A stretch of DNA of 64,000 nucleotides from Xestospongia bergquistia (Eukaryota > Porifera > Demospongiae > Haplosclerida > Petrosiidae). The stretch's first letter is position 1; each line of letters begins with the position of its first letter. A model generated the notes under the pieces. That model ran no database searches. It was not told where the DNA came from and saw only the letters and a program-made list of their open reading frames with translations. The position numbers and the translations under genes are program-made. The DNA lies in the NCBI GenBank assembly GCA_963965975.1, contig OZ014425.1, forward strand, positions 929,001-993,000, given 5' to 3'. This document shows positions 1-13,800 of the stretch, in pieces.

Positions 1-114
1 CTCCTGTCTTCTTCCTTCAAGCCTTCTTTCCTTTTCTTTTAATTTTTAATTTAATTTTTTTTGGGCTAACCAGCCATACGCCATACACACACTCATACAA
101 TCTCTAAAAATCAT

Positions 115-186
115 CTCTCCCCTGCCGCTCGGCGGCCTAAAAAAAAATTTTTTTAATATCTCAGGCCGCCGAGTGGCGGGGGAGAG
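115..186. repeat. GC-rich inverted repeat (hairpin)
   Basis: Two 24-bp arms (115-138 and 163-186) are reverse complements with two mismatches, separated by a 24-bp A/T-rich spacer. The arms are far richer in G+C than the surroundings. The structure would fold as a stable hairpin in RNA or as a cruciform. It may be a remnant of a foldback or MITE element; no target duplication was recognised around it. Confidence 0.75.
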
Positions 187-330
187 CTCTGATCTTCTAG
201 GGTGCGTGTGTGTGTGTGCTATGTGTGTGTGTAGGTTGGTGGTCCCTTTTCACTTCCTCTGTCTCTCTTCACTCTCTATCCACTCGTTGTCACCATCAGT
301 TCATGACTACTCTCTTTTTCTTTCCCTGCA

Positions 331-560
331 GGAGCAGCACTGGTGAAAAAGGTGAGCTGTCTCTCCATACATCCATCCACTTCTCATCCATTCTTTAGTA
401 ATCCAGTTGTTATTCTCTCTTTCTCCCTCTATGTTCTCTCAACTGGTGGACTGATTGGACTCTTGGGAACTCTCTATCTTTTTTCTACAATTGCTGGATT
501 GGAGACCTTCACTGGATTTCTTGGGGACTCTTCAACTACAGAGACTGTCTTATTTTTTTT
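331..560 (+). other. possible exon remnant of a hydrophobic protein
   Basis: After a pyrimidine-rich stretch ending in CTGCAG there is a short open stretch followed by GTGAGC, which fits a tiny exon with a donor. About 45 bp further, after TTCTTTAG, a stop-free stretch encodes a strongly hydrophobic, Gly/Leu-rich segment (for example STGGLIGLLGTLYLFSTIAG) that could span a membrane. It then runs into poly-T. I do not recognise the protein. It could be the end of a gene entering from the left, or a chance reading of low-complexity DNA. Confidence 0.2.
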
Positions 561-900
561 ATTTTATTTTATTTTTTTTTGTTTTTTTCGTTTGTTTGTT
601 TTTTATAATTTTTTAGTTTTTTCTAATATAATTAATTGTCTTTACAATACATTTTTCACCTAAAATTTTCATTTAAAACAACTTTTTTCACTAAGTCAAT
701 TTTAACTTTAGTTTCTAAGATTTAAGTTTAAATATTTTAAGTTATTTTGTTAAGTTTTAAGTTAAAATCTTAAGTTTAGTTTCAAAGATTTTAAGTTAAA
801 GAATATATCTAAGTTTTTTAACGTTTAAGTTATGAAGATTATAAGTTAAAAAATTATTTTTTAAAAATCTTTAACTTAATTTAGGATTCAATTTCTTTTT
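547..900. repeat. AT-rich low-complexity tract
   Basis: Poly-T, then a degenerate series of short repeats built on TTTTAAGTTAAA-like words. No coding potential and no RNA gene is seen here. Confidence 0.6.
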
Positions 901-1590
901 GGTTTGTCACGCGTTAGCTGTTACTTGCTAGGTGTGTGCTGAAAATATTTCCCGCGTTTTTATGGTTGGTCACGTGTTAGTGTTGCTTGCAAGCAGGGCC
1001 TCCAATGTTAGGGAAATTTCCCTAAAACTAGGGAATAATTGATTAACTTAGGGTCCAGGGGAGGAATTTTTAAAAATTAAGTAATTTAGGGATTTTATAA
1101 TTTCAAACTTTTAATAATATTCATAACTAATAATAAATTCATAGCCTATTTAAAATCTATTTTTGATAAACATGCATGATTACATACATGTAAAATTTAC
1201 TGATTAGCAGGCATACTACAAAACAAAGACAAGAAATAGTATGAAAACAAAAACTTTAGATGCTATTATTTTGACTAAACGAAGCTTGCCTTGCGCTTGT
1301 GTGGAATTTAAACCTGACAGTTCCATGTGCAAATGTGTCAACTTAGAAATATATGATAGTGATGAAAGTTCTGACTCTGACAATGACTAAGTATTGGTTT
1401 AAGTATAAGATAAGTATTGGTTTTTCTAGAGAAAATTCAAGGAAATATTGTAAAACTTAAGGGGAGGTTTAGGGGGTTACTAATTTTGTATTTAGGGAAA
1501 TAAAGGGAAAAATTTTAGTTCCCCTAGGGGAAAATCAAATTTTGAGGTTGGAGGCCCTGCTTGCAAGGTGTGTGCTGATAATTTTTCCCG
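900..1590. repeat. two-copy tandem repeat interrupted by a transposon
   Basis: A unit of about 55 bp (TCACGCGTTAGC... TTCCCGC) at 900-955 is followed by a second diverged copy that starts near 964 and resumes at 1568-1590. The hAT element at 994-1559 sits inside the second copy. The first copy therefore shows the uninterrupted, empty-site form of the insertion point (CTTGCTAG at 924-931). Confidence 0.75.
994..1559. mobile_element. non-autonomous hAT-type DNA transposon, 566 bp
   Basis: The ends are perfect 12-bp terminal inverted repeats, CAGGGCCTCCAA at the left and its reverse complement at the right. An 8-bp direct repeat CTTGCAAG flanks them (986-993 and 1560-1567). An 8-bp target duplication plus CAGGG-type ends is diagnostic of the hAT superfamily. 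The interior holds only a 49-residue reading frame (1241-1390, +) with an acidic tail (DSDESSDSDND), perhaps the remnant of a transposase C-terminus. There is no full transposase, so mobility would need enzyme supplied from elsewhere. Confidence 0.85.
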
Positions 1591-2193
1591 CCCTAGAATT
1601 AACAGATTCTCTGTAGACTATCTTTGATTGGGTTCTCGAGATCTTCACTATTGAGACGGTTTATATCTTTTTAATTTATGTTTATTTTTAATCTAGATCT
1701 TTTTAAATATTTTTTCTGTTAATTTTTAATTATTAAAATCAATGTTTCATTAACATTTAATTTTTGTTACTTGGTTAACTGATTTAAAGAGTTTAGGGTT
1801 AAGTGTCGTCATCACATCAATACACAGAAATCTTATTTCACATCTCTTAATTGTATAAATGACAGAAAAATGTCTTGAAACACATAAATTTATAGCACCA
1901 GATCTACATTACCATACGTAATCTTAATTTACAATTGCCTTAGACTAAAATTATTGAATATATATACCATAAGGTTTAAATTTTGGGTAAGAATACATAC
2001 CACTCCGGTTATCGTGTTGTCATGACAACTATGCAGTAAGCATTCCCTGATTAAAAGATGAAGTAGCTTTGTTAAATTTCAGTCATTTTTGGTACCTCTT
2101 CAAAAATTGTACTAATTAATACCTGTTTTTATGTAAATAAAATCTTTTTTTTTTTAATTCAAATTAATATTATTATGGGTGTGGTTACGACAC
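1568..2193. other. upstream region of MTO1, no gene seen
   Basis: AT-rich DNA with no supported reading frame. It contains the end of the tandem repeat interrupted by the hAT element and presumably the MTO1 promoter and 5' UTR. No CACGTG box is present near the MTO1 start, unlike several other promoters in this window. Confidence 0.5.
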
Positions 2194-5100
2194 ATGGCAA
2201 TTTTATCAGTTTGGAAATACAGTCTAGTTTCAAGAACAATAAGACTTCTTCCATTGCTACGTCACTATATTACTAGTACAGCTGCTAATAATGAAGTTAA
2301 TATCTCTGCAACTGAACCTATTGATGTATTGGTAGTTGGTGGAGGTCATGCTGGAGTTGAAGCAGCCTCAGCCTCAGCAAGAATGGGAATGAGAACTGTA
2401 TTAGTTACACAGAAGATATGTACTATAGGTGAGTTAGTTGACATTACAGTATCTTTATTTTTTGTTGCTAATGTTCTAGGTGAGATGTCATGTAATCCAT
2501 CATTTGGTGGGATTGGTAAGGGACATCTTTTAAGAGAAATTGATGCTCTTGATGGAGTATCACCTAGAATATGTGGTAAGTGGATATTATGTTTGATGAG
2601 ACATCTTATTATTTGTTTACTTAGATTTGTCAGGAATTCATTTTAAAGTTCTAAATCGAAGTAAGGGACCAGCTGTTTGGGTAAGTATAAACCTGTCCTT
2701 TATTAATCTTCTCTATCTCTCTCTCTCTTGTGCTCTTTCCTCTTACTAGGGTTTGAGAGCTCAAATAGATAGAGATCAGTATCGTACAAACATGCAATCA
2801 TTCTTATCAAAAATACCAAACTTAATTATTCATGAAGACACTGTTGAAAATCTCTTTTTGTTGGAAGGTAAAGACAAATGTTATGTATCAGGAGTTGCGT
2901 TAGGTGAGCTAGTAAACTTTACTCTCACATGATATTATATCTTACTGATAGGCTCAGGCAGGGTGGTTCAATGTCAAAGTGTTGTCATAACAACAGGTAC
3001 CTTTTTAAGAGGTGAAATACACATAGGTTAGTTGAATCTTCTCTGTGATGGGGTTAAATTATAATAATACAAGGATTAGACTCATATCCAGCTGGTCGCA
3101 GAGGAGAAAACCCTGCAATAAAATTAGCTGAGACATTTGAACAGTTAAATTTTTCGGTAGGAAGATTAAAGACAGGTATGGTTGTTATGACGATGTTATT
3201 AATCAATTTCTGTAGGTACTCCACCTAGAATTGATGGACAGACAATTGATTACACTGACTTGATAATTCAACGAGGAGATTTGGACCCGTTACCATTTTC
3301 CTTTTTAAATGAATATTCTAAAATTACAGTAATCATATTTCTCTAATATTGTAGTTAGTCCTTATCTTTGTTTTAGATAGAACAAGTACCTTGTCATATG
3401 ACCCGCACTACTACTGATACTTGCCAGATTGTTCTAGATAATATGCATATGAATAGACATGTTAAAGAAGAAGTATTAGGACCAAGGTATGTTATTGGAA
3501 TATCTTTATTGTTTAGGATCTTCATACAAACAGGTATTGTCCATCAATTGAGAGTAAAGTGATTCGATTTCAAGGAAGAAATCATCAAGTTTGGTTAGAA
3601 CCTGAAGGTACATAGGAGAGAGAGAGAGAGAGAGAATCATTTTATAATGTATTATTGTGTCCTGTAGGTCTTAATACTAATATTGTATATCCTAATGGCA
3701 TATCATGTACATTACCAGCTGACTTACAACAGAAAATGATACGAACCATACCAGGTCTTCATAATGCCACTATGACATATCCAGGTAGTACCAGCTGCTA
3801 TGCAACTTGACTATATTATTATAAATTAATGTTAAATATGAAAGATTATTTTTATTTATAATATTGTGTTATTAATGTACATATAGGTTATGGAGTTGAG
3901 TATGATTTTATCGATCCTCGTCAGTTGAAACCCTCTCTGGAAACAAAACTAGTTAATGGATTGTTTTTGGCTGGTCAAATTAATGGGACAACTGGTTATG
4001 AAGAAGCAGCTGCTCAAGTGAGTAAACAAAACAATGACTGTGCATTACAAGTTGTAACATTACAACGTAGAGTATTCCTAGAATGATAACGTGATTATGT
4101 TTGCTATGTAGGGTGTAATGGCAGGAATTAATGCTGCTCTGTCAGTTCAGAAAAAGGAGCCATTTATATTAAACAGATCTGATGCATATATTGGTGTTCT
4201 TGTTGATGACTTAACAACACTGGGAGCCAGTGAACCATATCGTATGTTTACTAGGTATGTCAAAAGACTGCAGCTGTCATTATTTACTTACTGATAATTT
4301 AGCCGCTCTGAGAACCGTTTGTCATTGAGACCCGACAATGCTGATATCAGGCTTACAGAGAAAGGTATATATTGTGTATCGTGATGAGTCTCTAGTTGTT
4401 GTTGCTTAGTATGGTATCTCATATAATATATTTTTATTGTTACAGGTTATGATGTTGGGTGTGTGTCTGAGGAGAGAATGAATACAACAAAAAATATGAA
4501 GAGAAAAATTGAAGATGGCCTCTCCATTTTAAGGCAAGTCTTAATAATTAGAAAAATTGAATGATTAGTTTCTTTTTGTTTATTAGAAATGTTCAATTTT
4601 CTTCATACACATGGAAGAAGAGGTTCAATATTCAAGCTAAAGATGATGGGAAAACTAAAAGGTTGTAAAAATGAACTGTTTAAATTGTAAGACTATTTAT
4701 CTGTTTACTGACAGTGCACTGGATGTTCTCTCTTATCAAAATATGTCTATTAATAAATTAGGAGAAATTTTTAATGATACTATTCAGAAAATAGCTGAGG
4801 ATTCAGTCCTTTCAAGAAGACTAGAGATTATTGGTTAGTGTAATTAGATCTAAATTTAATCTGATATAATAAACTGTCTTCCTGTTCATTTTAGGTCATT
4901 ATAGTCACATGATGAGGAGACAAAAGCGAGATATCTTAGACCTTCAGAAAGCAGACAATTTAGTATTATCTGACACCATACCATATGAAAAGTGAGCGAT
5001 ATATTCCAATCAATTTAGAATATCTCTCTCTTTCTCTTTCTCTCTCTCTAGATTGCCTTATTTGTCATTAGAGTGTAAAGAAAAGTTGATGGCTGCTAAA

Positions 5101-5238
5101 CCGAGAACAGTGAGTTGATCATTAGTATCTTTCTTTGAGAAATGAATGTCTCCTTGTAAGGTTGGAGCTGCTAGTAGAATACCAGGAATAACTCCAGCTG
5201 CTATTGTTAATCTCATAAGATATGTACAAAGAAATTGA
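2194..5238 (+). CDS. MTO1: MTO1, mitochondrial tRNA 5-carboxymethylaminomethyluridine enzyme subunit (multi-exon)
   Basis: Homologue of bacterial MnmG/GidA. The family, with MnmE/GTPBP3, installs the carboxymethylaminomethyl (taurinomethyl in animals) group on wobble U34 of mitochondrial tRNAs, using FAD. The start at 2194 gives a basic, hydrophobic N-terminus that fits a mitochondrial presequence, followed by the FAD-binding motif [12 protein letters not shown] near residue 48. Further family signatures are [43 protein letters not shown] and [17 protein letters not shown]. The C-terminal helical domain ends at [18 protein letters not shown]. Exons begin 2194-2428, 2480-2575, 2625-2680, 2750-2903, 2952-3026 and 3074-3175, and continue to the stop at 5236-5238. 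Introns are mostly 50-100 bp with GT-AG ends, and the frame stays open through every splice checked. The gene looks complete. It converges on the P450 gene, with 237 bp between stops. Confidence 0.95.
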
Positions 5239-5475
5239 CTAATAATTTTAATATTATTTTTTAATACAAAGCAGTGTATTAATGTAGAGTATATTATTAA
5301 TTGATTTATCATACTCATAAATTTAGAATGATTAAAGTAAAAAATACATCTATTACAAAATATAAATCATTTCTTTATTTTAATCTTCACACGACATTGA
5401 CCTTGAGGCTGTTGGCTACCCACAAGATGCAGAGGACTCTGAAGACAAAAAGAAGAAGCAACTATCATAAAATAT

Positions 5476-7031
5476 TTACTGTGTACATACTGGAGGTGGT
5501 ACAGGAGAAAGTAATGATAAGTCCACCATTTTAAGAACCATTACCAAATACAGATTTATTTCCATCAGTGCAAACCATCTATATATAAAAACAACGACAT
5601 TTTGTTTATTTTAAGTATTAATGGTTTTGGAAACTTACCTTCCTGGACATTGGTAGCGTCCTCCACCAAATCCAATAAATCCAGGAAGAAATTGTCCTTT
5701 CTCTAGATCACAATCCAACCATCGATCCTATTGCTTGTAACATATATTAATATTGTCACTACAAACTCAACTGGATTGAAAGTTTCAGGATCAGGAAAAT
5801 ATTGAGGATCTCTATGACTCCAATATGGTGACATCATCAAATAATGACCAGCTGGAATAGTATACTCCTATCAAAATTTGAAATGATTAACAAAAATAAT
5901 TAAAAGTGTTTGTACCTACCTTCACTTGTAAGGACTTTGTAGCTCTTCTTGTTATCATACCAGGAGATCTTAACCGAATAGCTTCCATCAAAGCCCTGTT
6001 TTATAATGTTAAAATTGGAATTGGACATTGATTAGAATAAAAAAATGATATCGCTACCAATAATAATACATATATGATAGTTATATCATACATACCTTTT
6101 AATAGATGGAGGTGCATCTTTTAAATGTGCTTCAGTGACTTCAGTGAATTCTCTTCCTATTATAAACACAAAATAACTATTATTATTAATAATAATATAA
6201 TAATAAAAATCATATTTTATGAAACCATTAATACAATCATTTGTGTAGATTACGTCATAATGTATTACTTAATGTTAATATAATTATTTTGATGATAAAA
6301 GTAATTATTAAGTAACAACGGTAATAGTCACTATTGTCAGCATCTAGTGACAGATTGTTGACAATTATAAATACTAAAGAATACATCTAGTAAACCAGTC
6401 AAACTTGTTAAACCAGTTAAAGAATAATTTACTTCATTTACGTTAAACTAAATTGATACATTTAAATATTCAATCTACTGTTCATGTAGGATGCCTGAAA
6501 TATGGGAAATGATCAAATGTGATACATATATCAAGCTAATATTGGGAATGTCTGATTTATCATACTCTATACCAAACTAGTCCAAAGTGCAAATTATTTA
6601 CACTCAATTTACCTTTGTCAGTAAGTGACCAGTCTTGCAACTCTTCTTTGATACTTTCAAAGACTTTTGGATGAGATAAAATGAAAGCTAAAGTCCAGAA
6701 TGTAATCTAAACAATACAATAATTAAAACAAAGCAATAACAAAACAATTGTTAACATTTGTTAAAAATGGTCATTGTGTTGTATTTACTGGTATAGCATT
6801 GGCTTGAGAAGCCCATAAGACCAACAGTGAATAGCCAGCGGCATTAGGAATATCGACAGCTGCTACAATATGTTCTACTAATTTCTATAATGTCAAATAA
6901 AATGATGAATACATTATTAGACAAGTACCTGAGGAGACTCATTGCGCTGTAAAATTCTTGTAACAGCATTTTGTATAATTGTCAGAAGCCATTGTTTGTT
7001 ATTACACCATTCTCTGAGGTACGTATGTAAT

Positions 7032-7073
<42 letters not shown>

Positions 7074-7900
7074 AGATCTAAAAATTCACCTATTGAGTAT
7101 GGCAGGCAATTGAGCATATTCAAAATTGACATCATAATGTGCAAATCTCTTTTGTACTTCTTTTATTGTTTTCTATTACGTAAATAGAATGAGACAAGAA
7201 GATCTGTTGCATACCTCTGATAATTGGAGATTTGAATCACCAAAGAGCTGCCGAAATACTACAGGAAACATGGAATTCCTCACAAAATCTATCAACTCCA
7301 TTTCTTCTCCATTCTCTTCAAGTGTCTTGTGTATATAATAGTGAAAGGACTTTGACAGCGCTGAACAGAATGGTGGTAAATGATTTGATGTGAGTTTTCC
7401 TTTGAATAAGTCGTGAATTTTTGAATGATGTTTGTAAAAAGAGTCCACAGATATATTGGCTGATGGAATGAAAAAAGATGACACAGATCACATTAAGCTA
7501 TTATAAACAATAAGAACTAGACATGTACCAGTTGATATTGTAAAATTCTGCACCGCATCTTGGAAACTTGAAAACTGAGAATAAAAAAATATACTGCTGT
7601 CATGATAGTCAAAAAGAAATGTCATTTTTCTGCCGGCAGCATGGACAGTAAATATGTCACCTAACTGAAAAGAAGTCAATCAAAAACTCTCCATGTATCA
7701 AATATTTTTAAAACCTCTTTGTGAGCTTGATAGATGTAATGAAGTGGTGCCTTTCCAAATTCAATAGCCACTCCAAGCCATGGCAACCACCCTGACTTTC
7801 TAAGAGGTAGCTTCCCTCTCTTGTTACCTCTTCCTTGGATAAGCCACCAAAGCAGTGGTAAGACTATTACTACTGCTATAACATACCACCAACCTTCCAT
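5476..7900 (-). CDS. cytochrome P450 of the CYP7/CYP8/CYP39 type (multi-exon)
   Basis: Haem monooxygenase probably anchored in the ER. The N-terminus at 7900 has one hydrophobic segment (WWYVIAVVIVLPLLWWLI), then a basic patch and the proline-poor hinge KLPLRKSGWLPWLGVAIEFG, typical of CYP7A, CYP8 and CYP39. The I-helix reads LLVLWASQANAIPITFW, matching the WASQAN-IP form of that group. The ExxR motif is EAIR and the haem loop is FGFGGGRYQCPGR. The last exon, reached from an acceptor near 5580, ends LLSPVPPPVCTQ. Relatives act on sterols, bile-acid precursors or prostanoids; the substrate here cannot be told. The I-helix Thr used by most P450s for oxygen activation is absent, as is common in this subgroup. 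An intron holds a CT microsatellite (7029-7074). The start codon lies 50 bp from KRR1, on the opposite strand. Confidence 0.88.
7029..7074. repeat. CT/GA microsatellite in a P450 intron
   Basis: A run of CT dinucleotides on the + strand, hence GA on the coding strand of the P450 gene. It lies between the exon with donor near 7090 and the exon whose acceptor is near 7015. Translation of this run produces artefactual Ser-Leu and Arg-Glu repeats. Confidence 0.9.
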
Positions 7901-7950
7901 GACAGTCTAATAAGATGTGGGAGTGGCTGAAAGTACAACACGTGTAAAGA
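7901..7950. promoter_or_regulatory. 50-bp bidirectional promoter region (P450 / KRR1)
   Basis: Only 50 bp separate the ATG codons of two divergently transcribed genes, so both core promoters and 5' leaders must lie here or overlap the coding exons. A palindromic E-box CACGTG occupies 7939-7944, seven bases before the KRR1 ATG. No TATA box is obvious. Confidence 0.7.
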
Positions 7951-9712
<1,762 letters not shown>

Positions 9713-9820
9713 TTAATACGTCTTTAACAAAATCAACAAGTAGCAGTGACAGTCATTTAAGAGATTATTATTATTATTATTATTATATAATATTCATTAA
9801 CAAGGGACTGCTTTATTATT

Positions 9821-12800
9821 TTACAGCTGTTGAGTAGAGTTCCCATTGTATGTATTCTTTCTTTTCTCATCGTCATCCTCTTTGAAATCATCTTGATTAA
9901 ACTTCCTGAAACGTGGACCATCACTGGATCTAGAGGGTTGCAGGTTTGAACTGTAAGAGAATAAGTAACGAAAGAGCAGTCATGATTTGCTATAATATTA
10001 TTTAAATCTATTTTAATACATGTTGTGGTATTAACCTATTCTGATATGGTGTATTAACACGGTCTTGTGATGATGGAGGAGGGGTATTGCTTCCTTGAAA
10101 TAATCCAAGAAAACCGTTTTTAATAGACACCAATATCATTAAAATGAACTGAAACAATCCCATTAGAGCACTCCATATACCATTTACTACACCTCCTTCA
10201 TTGGAACCATAAGATGATGGTCTCTTCTGAAAAAATAAGTCAACTAGATTACTATTATTTTGTTCTACTAACAAGTTTGTTTTGTACAAGTACCACACCA
10301 GATGGGGCCAGACCTTGATCACTAAGTGTTGTGTCATCAATATCTGATCCAAGTTCTTTACGTGGATATACACATGTTATAGATAATGATTGTACATCAT
10401 CAACTTCCATATACTAAACAAAGTAGGGAAAATTCATAGTGATATTTGAACATCAAGTGTTGTATAAACAGTTCTTTATGATGCATCAATGTTTTACACA
10501 AGTAACTGATCTAATAAATAGTCTACATTCTCTAGAGCAAAGTTCACGTGTACAACATTATCTTCTAAATTATAAATTATTTTCTTACTTCTGCTATTTG
10601 TGTTTTCAACACAAGAATAGTGTCATTAGACGATAGATTTAACACTGTTGTATGTCCGTCAGGAAATCTGACTTGAATACGTGAAGACCTGGGGATGTAA
10701 AAATATAATAGCGAGTGTTCCTGTTAATTGTAGGGGATGTACCCATTATGTACAGCTGACAGTACACTTGGAACCACTGTAGCTCCTGATGGAGGCAGTC
10801 TGGCCTGAGACTGAGCAGAGTCTTCTACATGTCCAGAAAGTAAAGAAACACTGTTATTAAAGTGTGTTAAATCCCTATCACTTCAAAGATCTAATTATAC
10901 AGTGTGTATAGCAATATCAGTTGCCAAAGGTATATACTCATGATATCTAAAGCCTTATTGCTGTATATATTGTTAATACCTGACAATTTCTGCTTCTTAA
11001 GTGCTAGTCTCTCTTGTTTGTCTTGCTCTAGCTTGGCCAATATTTCTTGTTTAGCTCTCTGACCTTCAAGTTTTTGTTTCCTTCGTTCATTCAACCAATG
11101 TTGCCGCTCACGTTCCTCCTGGTCCTTCTTCCATTGACTAAGTTCCTGTCCCTCCCTCCGTCTACGAGACTCTCTCTCTTTGTCTTTCTAAAGGAAATAA
11201 ATTACTTTATAGGGTAGCCCCCCATGACAAATATAGTTGATGTAACATAATACTACTCCAATCACTACAGGTTCCAAACAAATTCTTTATAATAACACAG
11301 AAATATTGTTTACTTCCTTCTCTTCCTCATCTCTTTGTTGGCGTCTCTGTTGCATCTTCTCACGATATCTAAAAGAAACACAGAACTAATAGGTTCATAC
11401 CCAAACCAAGTATGAGTGTGAGACTATAGGTAAGACTCAAATACAGAACATACATCTATAGCAGACACAGACTCATACCAAGTATGGGTATGAGTCAAAG
11501 TAGATAGTACCTTTTTATTTGTTCTTCTTTGTCTTTCGTTGATTTTTCAATATCGTCAACAGGTTTTTCAATAGTTTTGTTAGTAGATGGAACTGTTGAT
11601 TTGGATTCAGTAGCTGGTTTCGGTGAATCTGTTTCATCAATGGGTGTGGTTTGGGGTGTGGCTATTGGTTCACTTGACGTAGTAGTGGGATTGATTTTCT
11701 ATGGTATGCACAAAAGAATTGAACTGAGGATGTGGTCAATTAATGACAGTCATAACCTTTATTGTACAGTAAACAAAACAGTCGTTGGGACGGAAAATAC
11801 AATTAAACAACATTGTCTTTATAACAATACCTTCCAAAATATAACACAATATGTACTAGACTATGTTGATTATTAAAATGATAGTCGTTGTTATGACTAC
11901 ATAAAGACAAAAGCTGAAAAGGCTAATTAATGGTATTAGAAATAACACATTACTTTAAAGTCAATTACTATATTCATTCAATATACTCCCCTATTCAATT
12001 CAATTACCAATCTATCCTTACATTAAAACCTTCACTGAGTGTTGCTGCCAAGCTAGTAACATTTTGAGGTCCACTAGCTACAGCCAACTGGTCTCCAGTT
12101 GGTGAGATACAAAACACACTTGGAGTCAGTAGTACAGGAACTATTAACACATATTTTATTAAGGAAATCATTAAGTGTTTGTGAGTACTAACTATAATAC
12201 CCTATCTACTACACATCACATGACAGTGAGTCTATATCACATGAAAATGATTCTATAGGTCATATGATAATGAGTACATCTCAATACATGTGTAGTGATA
12301 GCAAGGTGTAATGCAATCAGTAAGTTCAAAACAATTTGTGTCACTTTTATACTCCTTATTTGGTAATAGTATTACAGATCATTTCCCTTGTTGCTATACT
12401 CTACAATGGACATCATAACCTAACATCATGTACATCAAAACAATTAATTTCTATGAACATAATGGAAGCAAATGACATGACAAACACTATAATAACTGAT
12501 CATTCCTTTCCTTAGCTTCTATTTTCTATCATTTCAAGGATACAGAGTTGTGAAAATTGTTGAAATTCAGTACTATAATACAAAAATAAAAACACATTAA
12601 CATTTTTATTGAGTTATGAGAGGTAACTAGCCACACCCATACCACAACCCTTCTAACAACTTACGTATCTTTCATTAATTCAATAGCAACGTAGTCTTCC
12701 TTTCTTAATATATCAAGTACCTTGATATAATAAATGAAACAACAATAACAACATATATATACAGGGTACACTAGATGATACAACATATATACAGGGTACA

Positions 12801-13481
12801 CTAGATGATACAACATAATACAGGGTACACTAGATGATACAATATCATCGAACTAAACAGATGATACCTCTTTGCTATTCCAAGACTGATTTGTTTGTGA
12901 AGTTGCTTCTGTTGTGTCTATATAAAACAGAAAGGATGTGTTAACTTTACTATAAAAGAAAATTTATATATGTCTCTGTGTGTCATTCATCTAGCAGGAA
13001 GTCTACACTTTATGTCATGATGCAGAAATCAGCATTATGTCACACAAGTGACACAACACAAGTGTCTGTACATATATCATTACAATATCTTAATCAGATT
13101 TATTAGTTATTAACAATTCCTTCAAAGTACAAAAATGACGGATGTTGTGGCAACCACATACAAGACTAATAGGTTGAGTAGAATTGGTAACAAGGTGATA
13201 GAATAGGACAAGGCTTATGTTGTTACCAACTAGTAAGCTGTGACATTGTGACTATGTTTGGATATTACAAGTAAATACTTTACTTCTATGTTTTATGTTG
13301 TATCCAAGTTGTTAAACCATTTCTTATATTGATTTGTGTATCATAATTATTGACAAGGGAGGAGATATATAATATCTGTGTATGTAATATATATAGTACC
13401 TTTAAGATAAACAACAAACAAGACTCGTCTTTGTCGACATTGACTGATAGCATTCACAACACCTCCCTTAAACCACTCCAT
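9821..13481 (-). CDS. UBXN4: UBXN4 (erasin), ER-associated UBX-domain protein (multi-exon)
   Basis: The family is anchored in the ER membrane and recruits p97/VCP for ER-associated degradation. The start at 13481 gives MEWFKGGVVNAISQCRQRRV, aligning with the N-terminal thioredoxin-like domain of UBXN4. Later exons give EDYVAIELMKDT, EFQQFSQLFPVLLTPSVFCI and SPTGDQLAVASGPQ. A Glu/Lys/Arg-rich coiled coil follows (about 10980-11390). The UBX domain has RIQVRFPDGHTTVLNLSS and ends with YPRKELGSDIDDTTLSDQGL. The hydrophobic hairpin GIWSALMGLFQFILMILVSI is next, and the C-terminus is YNGNSTQQL, close to the vertebrate NGNSTQQM end. Introns hold a 30-bp tandem repeat and CACGTG at about 10543. The gene looks complete and is head-to-head with chimaerin. 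Confidence 0.93.
12748..12842. repeat. 30-bp tandem repeat, about 3 copies
   Basis: About three copies of ACAACATATATACAGGGTAC followed by ACTAGATGAT, in the UBXN4 intron just before the exon that encodes VLDILRKEDY. The third copy has a short deletion. Confidence 0.85.
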
Positions 13482-13800
13482 GTCAACCCTCGAATTATTT
13501 TAATCTCAACAAACACTATATTAAGATACTGAGGTAGATATGCTGAAATCACAGATAATTTGAATAAATTGAGTGACGATATGTATATAACTGATAGATC
13601 TAATAATATATTATATCTATACATTATGTGTGGACAATTAAACTCACAAAATGACAACGAAAGATTGAAGAAAGAGGAAACAAATTTGCTGTTGTAACCA
13701 CACCTCGTTAACACGCCTGCAATAATCTGTTGAATATTTAATAAGAATTTGAGAGGTGAGAGAAGTAGAATCTCAGTGTTACTCATTCTTCTCAGACAAA
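13482..13800. promoter_or_regulatory. bidirectional promoter region (UBXN4 / chimaerin)
   Basis: A 319-bp gap between two divergent start codons. It is AT-rich and carries no CACGTG box and no obvious TATA box in either useful position. Both genes presumably start transcription here. A reading frame on the minus strand (MSNTEILLLSP...) has no support and is taken as chance. Confidence 0.55.

Noticed and set aside
5058..5318. 86-codon minus-strand frame
   Set aside because: It is the antisense of the last MTO1 exons and has no independent support.
13454..13786. 110-codon minus-strand frame overlapping the UBXN4 first exon
   Set aside because: UBXN4 homology starts at MEWFKGG in another frame of the same strand; the longer frame has no recognisable domain and covers a promoter region.
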